DNA from: Primula veris
Lineage: Eukaryota; Streptophyta; Magnoliopsida; Ericales; Primulaceae
Length of the DNA stretch: 64,000 bases
Reading direction: 5' to 3'
NCBI GenBank assembly: GCA_963682055.1
Contig: OY821750.1
Coordinates: forward strand, 9,364,501 to 9,428,500
Shown: one piece after another, positions 35,263 to 45,833 of the stretch
How the letters are laid out: each line of letters starts with the position of its first letter
How positions within the stretch are numbered: the stretch's first letter is position 1
The notes under the pieces: generated by a model
The model's database searches: none
What the model was told of the DNA's origin: nothing
What the model saw: the letters and a program-made list of their open reading frames with translations, nothing else
Position numbers and translations under genes: made by a program

Positions 35263-36436
35263 GATAAGGACTTTCCAGGAATTAAGTTATTTTATTTATA
35301 ATTATTGGATCAACAATTACTGAAGAGACTGGGAAAGGTAATTTCAAATTAGGTAAAGATGATCGTATCTTTCCACGTTGGGGTTCTGGATATAAGTCTG
35401 AGCATAAACAACTTGATTATCAGGAGTTGGGAGCTCAATGTTAGTGTAATGGGGTAGCGACCAGCAAAGATAGTTGTTCTAACTAATCCATCAAAGATTT
35501 TGAGGAGGAAATCATCTTTACTAAGGATTTTGAGATACCACTTCGAGTATTGATGATTCCGGATGAGTCCATATGGTCGCTAAACAGGCTGATATGGTTG
35601 TTTCGTGCAAGGTTGTAAGACTGGTGCATTTAGCTTTAGAATTATACTAGATAATATAATTTTGTAATGTAACACACTTATTCAAAGATAAATTTCAGCG
35701 CCAGGTTCAGAAGATTTTACATATTGGGAAATACCAGTCCATGTTATAAGCAGGCCCATTAATGGAAGAAAATGATCGGCATATATAGTGGTTTTGCAAG
35801 GATCATTTTCACATTCCAATTACTGATGATGATGAGATCGATGCTAGTTGAGTTGTACATGGATGTTTATTGAATCATAAATTCTTACCAAGTAATCTTG
35901 TAAATATGGTAATTAATATTTAAATCAAAATTATTGGTACTCTTAATTAACATATGCCACATGACACCTTCTATATCTATCTTAATATGAATGTTACATT
36001 TACACTGTGTGAGTGAGTCGATTGTTCAAATCTGTGTCCTCCCTTCCACAGTCACAACATTAGATAGTCATTCAAGAGCCACGAATTCGCATCAGAGGCG
36101 ATGATATATATTAATGTTGTCCATTTGTAACATGACCAAACGTTTAGAACTTTTGTAATTATATATCATTTGCATTAGAAAATGACTATTCATATGCCTT
36201 CAGCTGCATTGTGTTTAGATGTTTCTTTGACCAACTTAAAAATGGCAATTTTTTTTTTTATTTTTTTCAAATTTTGTAGACGAACTCATCTCGAAGGACC
36301 CCACCAGCAGGTGATGAGCTCGGGTTGCATTTGGAGCACTCATCCACACTGATCTTGAGGCTTATTTCAAGAGGAGGTCGAGCCTACGCCACCAAACATC
36401 GAGAACATACTCCAGGGGGAAAAACCCAGTTGCCAG
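35263..36436. other. Intergenic DNA with possible gene fragment
   Basis: A plus-strand frame from about 35300 gives a peptide-like stretch (EETGKGNFKLGKDDRIFPRW) that then breaks. About 36280-36436 also has higher complexity than its surroundings. I recognise neither, and no complete gene can be supported. Confidence 0.3.
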
Positions 36437-36766
36437 TGTTAAACCCCATATAACTTACCATTAAAAGGCATCGAAATGGTAAAGATGGTAACTTTTTATA
36501 AACCACAGACTCGATCGTTATCTAGTCGATATGGGATAATATACTCTAACACTCCCCCTCGCTTGTGGCCCGAAATTTCAAGGGTCCTACAAGCAGACAT
36601 ATTAAATGGGTAGAAGTGAGCTCAACATCGCTAGGCCCGCTCTGATACCATGTTAAGCCCCATATAACTTACCATTAAAAGGCCTCGTAATGGTAAAGAT
36701 GGGTAACTCTTTATAAACCATAGGCTCGATCGTTATCTAGTCGATGTGGGATAATATACTCTAACA
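36437..36766 (-). mobile_element. TRIM retrotransposon, complete, 330 bp
   Basis: Two direct repeats of 115-116 bases (36437-36551 and 36651-36766) start TGTTA and end TAACA. GCCAG flanks both sides (36432-36436 and 36767-36771). Read on the minus strand, the first LTR is followed by GGTATCAGAGCGGGCC, a primer-binding site for initiator tRNA-Met. GCGAGGGGGAG precedes the second LTR as polypurine tract. There is no coding capacity, as expected for a terminal-repeat retrotransposon in miniature. Confidence 0.92.
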
Positions 36767-36974
36767 GCCAGAGATGATAGGTCACTGTACATAGGCATGC
36801 CGAAGGTGGATGCTCTATAGATATCGATGAGATCGTTGAGGATGGTGAAGGAATAGGTTGATTGTGGTTTTTGAAAGAGAGAACGGGTATTTGGGTTTTT
36901 TTTTTTTATTAGAAACTCTTTTAAATGAACTAAAGAGATGGCCAACTGAAAAGAAATACTAAAAGGAATACCTA

Positions 36975-37330
36975 CACTATAAGAAAAATACTCTAGTCCG
37001 ACAAAAAAAATTCGTCGCTACAGCCGAAATTTTGTCGCCTAAACATTTCGCCGACAAAACTTTCGTCGCTAAGACTCGTCGCGTATTTACTCTCAAGCGA
37101 GAACAAAGCGATGAAAATTGAATTCGTCGGTCAAGTTCACTTTTACCGACGAATTGGCGACAAAAGAGGTTCGTCGCTATAGGCGTACCGACGAATTTTT
37201 TTCGTGAATCATAAGTTCACAAAAAAGGAATTTCCCGACAAAGATTTTGTCGGCAGAAAGATATTTTAACGACGAATCTAACACTGTTTGAAAAAAGATT
37301 TGTCGGCACAACTCTTATTATGCGACATTT
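36975..37330. mobile_element. CACTA transposon terminus with subterminal repeats
   Basis: It begins CACTATAAGAAAAATACTC at 36975 and continues with many TTCGTCGC, CCGACAAA and GACGAATT motifs in both orientations, typical of En/Spm-class ends. It may be one end of a large element whose other end is at 49345. Confidence 0.7.
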
Positions 37331-37572
37331 CATTTCGATTTTGGAAAAATAATTTATCGACAATAATCTGATCTATCTATAATTTATTATTAAAATTAAT
37401 CATTACAAAATATATTTTTCTCTAATAATTGATTAAACGAATATTTAGATCGATATTATTAAAAATAATTAATAAAATAAATTGCATGTCAAAGATGCAA
37501 ACAACACATATTTACAAAATGAGTAATAGAAATGAATAATTCTAAATCATAAAAACATGAAACGTCTATCAT

Positions 37573-37985
37573 GAAGATGTACTATTATCATCGTGCTTAT
37601 CCCCTATAATTTTTTGAACATTTCTTCTGCAAGTGTAAACCCTTGACTGTAAAAACATTTTGCTAACGCGTATGTCATTCTTTCCGATGCATACAGGCGT
37701 CGTTCCGTGTCTTCCCTAGTAGTTTTCTCATCGGCCAATTATCGCTCTAACTCATTGATATGAGACAATGTACCGCCTTGTGTGGTTTTAGATGACTCCG
37801 GGTCTCGATACCTTCCGAAAACCATCCCACGAATTTCCTTTCCAGCCGTTGTACCTAGCGTCTTCACTAATATTTTTTGACCAGCATCCGCAGGAACAAT
37901 AATTTTCTCAACTTTTGTACCTTCGGGATATCCAACAGCCAATTCTTCGAGTAATGCTTTTGCTTGGGACATCATTTCCTCCTAA
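37573..37985 (-). pseudogene. CACTA-associated protein, C-terminal exon with premature stop
   Basis: A minus-strand exon opens after an acceptor-like TGCTTAG at about 37981 and reads MMSQAKALLEELAVGYPEG to HINELER, a TAA stop at 37739-37741, then in the same frame LADEKTTREDTERRLYASER to FTLAEEMFKKL and a natural-looking stop. The combination of a VPADAG core and a charged coiled-coil tail is like the plant En/Spm accessory (Ptta/transposase_24-like) proteins; that assignment is from family memory. It lies 250-600 bases inside the CACTA end, which supports it. The internal stop fits CAA to TAA decay. Confidence 0.5.
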
Positions 37986-38179
37986 GCACACATAAAAATT
38001 AAACATTATTAATCATTAGAAGTATAAAATGAAAGAAACTGCTCGGTGCTAAATTTATACTCATACATAATTTTTATAACCTTGAAGATATAATTTTAAT
38101 GGTAGATGAAGAAATTAAGATTTATCTACACAGAATGAAAAAGGTTACATTAAAAAAAACATAATCATGTAAAAACATA

Positions 38180-38414
38180 CTCTCTCCGTTCTTATTTAAT
38201 TGTCCACTACGAAACTACGTGTAATTTTAACCGGCCAAGAACTTGTATCAAAATTGTCGAAATGAAAATTTTCAAAATTTGATCATATAGTTCAAATGTT
38301 AAATTTTATGATTAGATTTTAAAAAAATTCATTTCGACAATTTTGATACAAGTTATAAGCCGGTCAAAATTGCACGTGATTTCATAGTGGACAATTAAAT
38401 GGGAACGGAGGGAG
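38180..38414. mobile_element. Stowaway-type MITE (copy 2 of 3), 235 bp
   Basis: Flanked by TA (38178-38179 and 38415-38416). It starts CTCTCTCCGTTCTTATTTAA and ends with the inverted CTCCCTCCGTTCCCATTTAA. It is the same family as 10971-11206. Confidence 0.9.
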
Positions 38415-40240
38415 TAATCAATATTTTTTATGCTTAAAATGGATGCCTTGCCTAAATTCTGTCCCATTTACTCAAATTTACCTGCCATCGAAATTCTGCA
38501 GTTAAAAGAAATACAACTTGGATAGAGCTGTAAACATGAGCGACTTTTAAGAACTGCAAAATCTGAATTGAAAAGGGACATAATCATCTAAAAATCACAA
38601 CAAAGATGCAAAAAACAATATTTAGTTTGATAAATGACTATTTACATAAAGCATGAATGGAGGTAGAAGCGAATGAAAGGAGGTATAACTTTTTAATTTT
38701 CTATGGGAAACTCAGTCTATTAAAGAAATTAAGAATAAGCAACATAAGAAGGGGAGAGATCAGCAGCAAATGTAACCTGATAAATAATTGTTGCGGGTCA
38801 TTGAACGTCGGCTTCATCAATATCGAAGTTCTCGTAAATATCACTTCCTTCCCAGGTACCCATTGTTTTTGTTCCAGGTTAGAACATCTGCATTTAGTTT
38901 AAAGAATCGAATAAAAATCCACATACCAAAAACTATGAGTTGTTGCTAATGATACATAAAAAATATGAAAACGATATTTAAGTACATAAGGAGAAATAGG
39001 CACACAAGGAGTTTAACATGACAGTGGTGAGTTTAGCCAAAATCAGTCATTAACCCCAACTACTAACATGACAATGGTGAGTTTGAACAAAAAATTAATG
39101 AACCATAGGCAATTTCATAAAAACAAGACTACATTCCGCTACTCAGTTACATGCCGGTTATTCTTACAAATAAAAGTAATGACGAGTAAACTATATCATG
39201 ATTTATTCTTTTGTTTTCTGTCTTTTAATCACCTATTGGTAACAAAAACAAAGCATCTTAATAAGATTTAACCATAACTACAAGTTATCAAATCCATTTC
39301 TTTTAATAGTTTTACAAATACTTGCGACTACAAGAAGAGAACTAATTTTACATTACTACACCTGAAAGTTAAAAACAGAGACTTGATACAATACTATTCT
39401 AAATGTTCAATTGCACCTTATAAGAGTTGGGTTCAACGAGAATGTAACTAGGGTGAAGTGGTCCACTTACATATACGAAAAACGATAACTAAAAACTTAT
39501 GTAAACTATTCTCTAATAGGTCTGCTAACGATGCTAGGAAAGTTATGGAAATTGCCAAAAGAAACTACAAACTAGTAATTAACTGTGCAACTTTTATTGA
39601 TGAATTCAACCATTAGAACCTTATCAAAAATCTAATTGTTTCACAACTCACTAGCAGCAGATAGGTAAGGGACCTAAGTAACATGAATAATCAAACAAAT
39701 GAACTAATAAAACAATTATAATTAGTTATATTAAGACTAAAAGACTTGACAGAAATGAAAATAGATAATAAAACTTAGGCGATAAACGAAGTAGTTACTC
39801 AGCTGAATGCAAAGGTAAATTTAATGATAAGAAAAACCAAACGCAAAAAGTTTTACAAACAAATTAACAGGGTTTAAGATAAAACTATAAAAGCTACTAT
39901 AAATCATAAAGGTCTTAAAGCATGAAATAAGATCAAAAGCAAAGGGAAAAGAGATTACAACCAACACTGGGAGTCGTTTAGCAAGCGATGTCAATTACGA
40001 CGACAATCAATAACATTAACCCATGGGAGCCGACAAAGTAGAAACCCAATTATCAAAAGATAACCCCTGCAATTGACGCCCGAAACCGATTAAAAGGCCT
40101 AATTTAAAAAGTGTTGGGTACGTTTTAAATAAATACAATAATTTCTACGGAAAAAAAATGGACAAATAAACAGAAAATGGTTTCCTCAAATATATAAATA
40201 TCAATTACAAGATTTAACATAAAATAATGTAAATGATACC
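38415..40240. other. Interior of the presumed CACTA region, no exon certain
   Basis: AT-rich sequence with short open frames. A minus-strand stretch at about 38780-38890 could be an exon but I cannot assign it. Confidence 0.35.
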
Positions 40241-40430
40241 GAAATGGACTAAAGTCCGAGACGAGTTAACTGCAAGCAGTTTTGCTTAAACGATATTTGC
40301 CCCGCCACCTCTGCTTCTGGCTAAATGGGCACTTCGTTCCCAAGGTATAACGTCTATCACATGTGACTCGGCGGAAACGGCACCGAGCCACGGTCGGACC
40401 GTTGGTGGTGCGGTACTCTCTCTCTATACG
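40240..40430. other. GC-richer island of unknown identity
   Basis: About 190 bases with GGCGGAAACGGCACCGAGCC and CTTCGTTCCCAAGGTAT phrases stand out from the AT-rich surroundings and end in a CTCTCTCTC run. There is no open frame. It may be a remnant of another mobile element or a former first-exon/promoter region. Confidence 0.35.
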
Positions 40431-40953
40431 TATGCATGTGTGTTTGTGTGTGTTATTGTGTATGTTATGACATGTATTTTTTTATTTCTCATAAAAAAAA
40501 CTTATTGAAAAGCTCTTAAAGAAAAAATGGTTGGAAACCATCATTATATTCAATTTTTTATTGTAACTCTTTTTTCCAATAAAGAGCCACACTTAATGGG
40601 GTAATAAAGTTTTGAAACTCACAATTTTTAATCGCATTCAAAACCCTAAAACAAATTTTTATCCAACAAAAAGCTGTTTTCGTTATTGTAATTGAAGGTG
40701 AGTAAATGGGTGTAGAAACTAATGAGTACAATAGATATAACTTCTACTAACCTGCGTTCTTCTAGCCTAGTACCTAAATCAATTAATAAATGGAAGTTTG
40801 TGCAACTCATTTTTTAATTCGCGAAAAACAATTGCGAATAGATATTCCTTTAGAAAAAATAAGCAGTAGCTGCAAACTTATATACTTACAAAAGTATGTT
40901 AAAAATGAAAATAAACTACACATGCTTATAGTATTATCTAGTTCTAAATAATT

Positions 40954-42101
40954 TTATATAAATAAACTTTTACGACCAAATCCAGTTGCAAGGACACCGT
41001 TAATATCAACATTTTCAGAGGTGGAACCATCATTCATGCTTGAGCTAATGACGTTTTTTTGTTTACGACGTAGAATGGCAGAATTATGTTCGACCTCAAT
41101 CGAAATATGTGGATCATAGTTATTTATGGTAGGAGTAATTTTTATCTCACGTCCATGACTTCTGATTGCAGACCCACCGGAAACTTCATTCGAAATAGGT
41201 CGGTCAATATTTTTTTTGTTCACAATACTGGTCAGATCAATTGTAATATTTCCTTCACCTAGTGTGCCATTGGGGGTTGCCTCTGAGAGGTGAGGAAAAA
41301 TGTTTGACGAAGATATACGACTTTTTGATGAAATTGTGGAAGTCTGATGAACAAATATAAAACCAAAAAATAATTAACAAATATGTCATATAAGTTTGAT
41401 TGCCCATTATTAAAAATAAACATGATTAAGTTGAGAGTTCTTGAGGATTATCATTTTATATAAAGTCCAGCGGTGCTGTTTAAAATTTCCATAAATGAAG
41501 TTACGTTTAAATAAAAGCAAGAACTTCAACAAAGCGAAAATATAGGAGAGATACGTAGAATGGCAGAATTGTGTTCGACCTCATTCGAAACATGTGGATC
41601 ATGGTTATTTGTGGTGGGAGTAAATTGTGTCTCACGCCCATAAATTCGGATTGCAGACCCACCGGAAACTTCATTCGAAATAGATCGATTAATATATTTG
41701 TTGTTGAGAATACTGGACATGTTAATTTTAGTCTTGCCTCCACCTCGTGTGCCATTGGGCGTTGAGTCTGAAACGTTTGTTGAAGATCTACGGTTTTTTG
41801 ATGAAATTGTGGAAGTATGATGAACAAAAATAAAACCAAAAAATGATTAAAAAACATGTCATATAAGTTTGATTGCCCATTATTAAAAATAAACATGATT
41901 AAGTGAGGATTATCATTTTATAAAAGTCCAGTTGTGTTGTTTAAAATTTCCGTAAATGGAGATACGTTTAAATAAAAGCAAGAACTTCAACAAAACAAAA
42001 ATATAGGAGAGATTGCACCTTCTGGTCAACCATGGCGGATGATTTTGATCGAAAGATAAAGATACAGAGCGTGTCGCCTTTGCAATTCGGCCAACGGATG
42101 C
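40954..42101 (-). pseudogene. Unrecognised multi-exon coding remnant with duplicated exon
   Basis: Minus-strand coding pieces: 42101-42019 (after an ATTGCAG acceptor, ending near a MVDQK-like start followed by GTGCAATC), about 41825-41545, and about 41345-40954 ending ATGFGRKSLFI and a stop. The last two encode related peptides sharing ISNEVSGGSAIR and EVEHNSAILR. They come from a tandem duplication of the underlying DNA. I do not recognise the protein. Its position inside the presumed CACTA element suggests an accessory gene of that element; it could also be a host gene fragment. Confidence 0.4.
41071..42016. repeat. Tandem duplication, two units of about 485 and 460 bp
   Basis: Unit A (41071-41555) and unit B (41556 to about 42016) both start TAGAATGGCAGAATT and end TATAGGAGAGAT. 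They share long blocks such as TTTGATTGCCCATTATTAAA and TTGATGAAATTGTGGAAGT. The differences are scattered, so the duplication is not very recent. Confidence 0.85.
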
Positions 42102-42613
42102 CTGCAATACTAATACAATACTAGTTCAGTAGCTATGAAAAAAGTTATCATAAACCGACAATAATAGTAAAATAGCTTTTTTTAATTTTTGATAAAACTC
42201 AATCAATATGAACACTGACAATAAACAACTGATATTCCAGAAACATAGTTTTTTTTACTAAAAGAAGTACGTATAGAGCTTGCTTAGTTGCGGCTTTGTT
42301 GGCTCTTCTTTTTACCTGACATTTTATTGTAGCATACATGTGTAACTTTGTATGTATGTCTCCTAAATAAGTAAATATCCAGAATGGAAGAGCCACTACC
42401 ATTAGAGTTTAGGTTTCAAGCAGGAGTAACCAATCTAAAAGTGATTATAACAGTAACAAGGGCAACAACAATACAATTGTGGATTGCGAATTTTTAAAGA
42501 TTATCCAAGGAGCGAACCTCTGATGTTTTTCGAATAGAAGTATTGTTAACGAGCTCTAGAGGCTTATAAGTCCATCAATAAAAATTTAACAATTGACTCC
42601 ATGAAAGCACTTT

Positions 42614-45600
42614 CAGGGGCGAAACCAGGATGTGCAAATGGGGGTGCCAAAATATACCAAAAAAAAAAACAACTTAAAATAATAATTTTTCATACTCACC
42701 CATAATCTATATACCCCATTTAAGTGTTGTTGAACAAATACCAAAGCATAAACACAAAAATTATTGCACATAACTAACATGATACCTGATAAAATCAAAA
42801 AAAATGAACCCGACGGCTGCTCGCATTCGCAAATGCATCAATGATAGTTTCCGTGCTAAATTTTGAAGCAATATCTTTCTCAATATACATCATCATACAA
42901 TCTTCAAGATAATCGGCTTCCATTTTATTACGAATACTAGTTTTGATGATATTCATATCTGAAAATGATCTTTCTGCGGTGGCGGTAGAAACGGGAAGAG
43001 TAAGCACGAGAACCACAATTCTATAAACAAGCTGATATGTTGTAGACCATTTTGTTTCTACCAACCATTGACAAAGCTCGGAAATCGATGATAAATTCTT
43101 GTATTCAGGAAGAGAAATAACACAATTCTCGTAATGTCGAAGTTTTAATTTCAAGTTACTTTTCTCAAACTCCGTAAAGTCCTCCGGATAAAATTTGTCA
43201 ACAAGTAGACAAATATCATCAATTTTGAATATTGAAGAGTGACAATTAGGATTCAAAGTAGAACTAAGAACTAACAATTCCATTACTTGCTCATCAAAGC
43301 GACGATTTAGTTCTTGAATTTGAGAATCTATAGCACGATAGAAAATATCAACTCTATAGCGGTCAAGTACTGAAAAGTTATCACGAGTGGTATCATACCT
43401 CGAAGAATATTTTGCATTCAAGTTTGGGATATCAATGTTGCGTGATTCACAAAAGAGTTTGACGGTAGCAACCAAATCATCGAATTCATCATCTCTAAGA
43501 TTTTGAAGAAGGCTTTTAGTAGATAAAACCATTGAAGTAGCCTTAAGAATGTCTTGAGTTTTATATTGCAAAGCTAGACAAAGAGAATTCGTGATTCCTA
43601 ACATTGACTTCATAAGATGAAGTATAAAGACAAATTCAAAGTAAGTTAATGGCTTATGTGTTGAACGAGCTTCTCCCTTTAGAGAAGTAGGTTCATCTTC
43701 ATAAATATTAAGTAAAACCATGCAAGCAGCACTATACATTTTTATCAAGCTAGAAACAGACTTTAGGTGAGAACTCCAGCGAGTATCACCAGGTCGTTGC
43801 AGATTACCAATTTGATTTAATCCTCTTCCAGTCTCAACCTCTTCAATGGAAATTAAGAAAGCAATATCATCGGCATGGGCAGCTTTCAACTCATCATTTC
43901 TCTTGCATGATGCACTAACAATATTCACGATCCGAAGCAATTTAGCAAAAAATCGGTCGACTGGAAGCACTTGTTTTGCTGATGCCACTAATACTAATTG
44001 TAATCGATGTGCGAAGCAGTGAACATAATAAGCATATGGGCAATCACTTAATATCAAAGCTTGTAGTCCATGAAACTCACCCCGCATGTTACTTGCACCG
44101 TCAAATCCTTGTCCCCGAATATTCCGAATATCGAGATTGTGGTGATTGAGAACTGAGCATATGCTATCTTTTAGTGTCACTGCCATAGTGTTGGGAACAT
44201 GAACAATACCAAAAAAACGCTCCCGTAAAACACCATTTTTATCAACAAATCTTATAACTACTGCCATCTGCTCCTTTTTTGACGCATCTCGAGCTTCGTC
44301 CACTATAATGCAGAATTTAGCATGTCCAATTTCTTCTCGAATCGCCTCTTTCACTTTTATAGAAAAGATATGTAAAATTTCTTTTTCAATATCAGACGAC
44401 TTGTAAGTGGCATTCTTTGGAACATTTATCAATGCTTTGGTGGCTTCTTCATTATATGATGCTAATAAATCATAAAACTCAAGGAAATTACCACGGTTGT
44501 TTGATGTTGATTTCTCATCATGCCCTCTGAAAGGCATAGCTTGAAAGGCCAATCTTCGAACCAAGTCAATAGAAATTTTTAAGCGAATGCGATTGTTAAA
44601 AACTTGTTCGGCAGAAAATTTTACAATCACCCTTTCAATATTTTGAGTTGGGTTTTGTATTTCCTTCCATTTATGTTCAGCGGTTCGATAACAAGAATCG
44701 GAATTAACACCTTCATGCAAACGAAAAGAACAAGTTTTCCCGCTATTGACCTTCCTCCAACCATCAAAACCTTCAACAACAAATGCACTATGTCCTGCAA
44801 AACTAGACCCATCCGGAGGCGCAAAAAGGAAACAAGGAAAACAGAAAGCCTTGTTCTTGGCCACTGAATATTCCAACCACGAAAATAAAGCAAACCACGG
44901 AGCTTGAAATCTTCGAGGACGAGCCTTGGCGGATGCAAGAGTATACGGATATTTTTTTCCTAAATCGGGACGATTTGGACCATGTAGAGTTATGTACGCC
45001 CTACGAACTTCGTCACGCCTATTAACAGGATACTCCCAAATTTTTCTACGTAATCCAGGATCACGCTCTAGCGAATTAATATCAAATTCTACTGTGTCGA
45101 TTCTTTGAATTTTTGTTGGAGGACTAGGCGTATCGATTGTCACGTGATCAACACTACTACCAACATTCTCTTCCGTCGGAGAAACATTAGCTCTCTTAAA
45201 GAACGAATTTATTTTAGGTGTCTTTCCCATTTTATACTCGATAAAAATATTAGCGATGACAGATCTGCAGATTAAAACTCTAAGAGTTAATAGCCTATTT
45301 TTTTTCCCCCTTTGAGTACTTTAATCAAACACATATGGTGCAACATAACATCAATACATATAATAAAAAGAAGCATATTAAAGGAAAAAATAAATAGAAG
45401 AGTATACCTTGCCGAGCTAGAATGATAGAATTGTTAATGTTTTTTTAATTAAATCTAACCCCAATCAATGCGGTGCACAGCAGCACAGAGGAGTGGAGTT
45501 TTTCTTTTTTCAACTTTGTTTTTTATTTTGATACACACGCTGACACGCACGAAGAGAAGTGTTGTTGATGTTATTTTTTTTTTTAATTAAATCATAAATA

Positions 45601-45825
45601 GTCCAATATCAAAGAAAAATATAATTGAGTCTTTCGGCTCAAATTTAATTATTGTGTTTTGGGTTCAAACATTAGCTATAAATATATGTACAAGTAACAT
45701 ATTTTTATGAGGGTGCCAAATCTACACCTAAAAAGAAATTGTACTAAAAAAAATTGCGTCACTTGAGATTTCTAAAATTATGGGGGGTGCCGTGACACCC
45801 GATCGTCCCCACTTAGCTTCCACTG
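42614..45825 (-). mobile_element. Apparently intact hAT transposon, 3212 bp
   Basis: The ends are CAGGGGCGAAACCAGG and, inverted, CAGTGGAAGCTAAGTGG. A perfect 8-bp duplication AGCACTTT flanks it (42606-42613 and 45826-45833). It contains one uninterrupted 811-codon transposase frame. The perfect duplication and open frame suggest a recent insertion. The terminal repeats are imperfect, as is common for this class. Confidence 0.93.
42795..45230 (-). CDS. hAT transposase with TTF-type zinc finger, 811 aa
   Basis: A single exon encodes the whole transposase. Around residues 60-180 lies a TTF-type zinc-finger region (KIWEYPVN, ARPRRFQAPWF, CFPC at 130-133). A DUF4371-like/RNase H-like core follows at 215-440, with IIVDEARDAS (D311), RGQGFDGASNM (D377) and HCFAHRLQL (404-412). 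GDTRWSSHLKS is at 481-491. The hAT dimerisation domain is near 735-800 (PVSTATAERSFSDMN, then IRNKM). D311 and D377 are the likely first two acidic catalytic residues. The protein would bind the element ends and cut and paste the transposon in the nucleus. Its length is normal for this plant group, which resembles zinc-finger MYM-type 1-like proteins. No frameshift or stop is present, so activity is possible. The start ATG is followed by MGKTPKINSFF, a common beginning in this family. Confidence 0.93.
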   Translation of the reverse strand: MGKTPKINSFFKRANVSPTEENVGSSVDHVTIDTPSPPTKIQRIDTVEFDINSLERDPGLRRKIWEYPVNRRDEVRRAYITLHGPNRPDLGKKYPYTLASAKARPRRFQAPWFALFSWLEYSVAKNKAFCFPCFLFAPPDGSSFAGHSAFVVEGFDGWRKVNSGKTCSFRLHEGVNSDSCYRTAEHKWKEIQNPTQNIERVIVKFSAEQVFNNRIRLKISIDLVRRLAFQAMPFRGHDEKSTSNNRGNFLEFYDLLASYNEEATKALINVPKNATYKSSDIEKEILHIFSIKVKEAIREEIGHAKFCIIVDEARDASKKEQMAVVIRFVDKNGVLRERFFGIVHVPNTMAVTLKDSICSVLNHHNLDIRNIRGQGFDGASNMRGEFHGLQALILSDCPYAYYVHCFAHRLQLVLVASAKQVLPVDRFFAKLLRIVNIVSASCKRNDELKAAHADDIAFLISIEEVETGRGLNQIGNLQRPGDTRWSSHLKSVSSLIKMYSAACMVLLNIYEDEPTSLKGEARSTHKPLTYFEFVFILHLMKSMLGITNSLCLALQYKTQDILKATSMVLSTKSLLQNLRDDEFDDLVATVKLFCESRNIDIPNLNAKYSSRYDTTRDNFSVLDRYRVDIFYRAIDSQIQELNRRFDEQVMELLVLSSTLNPNCHSSIFKIDDICLLVDKFYPEDFTEFEKSNLKLKLRHYENCVISLPEYKNLSSISELCQWLVETKWSTTYQLVYRIVVLVLTLPVSTATAERSFSDMNIIKTSIRNKMEADYLEDCMMMYIEKDIASKFSTETIIDAFANASSRRVHFF

Positions 45826-45833
45826 AGCACTTT

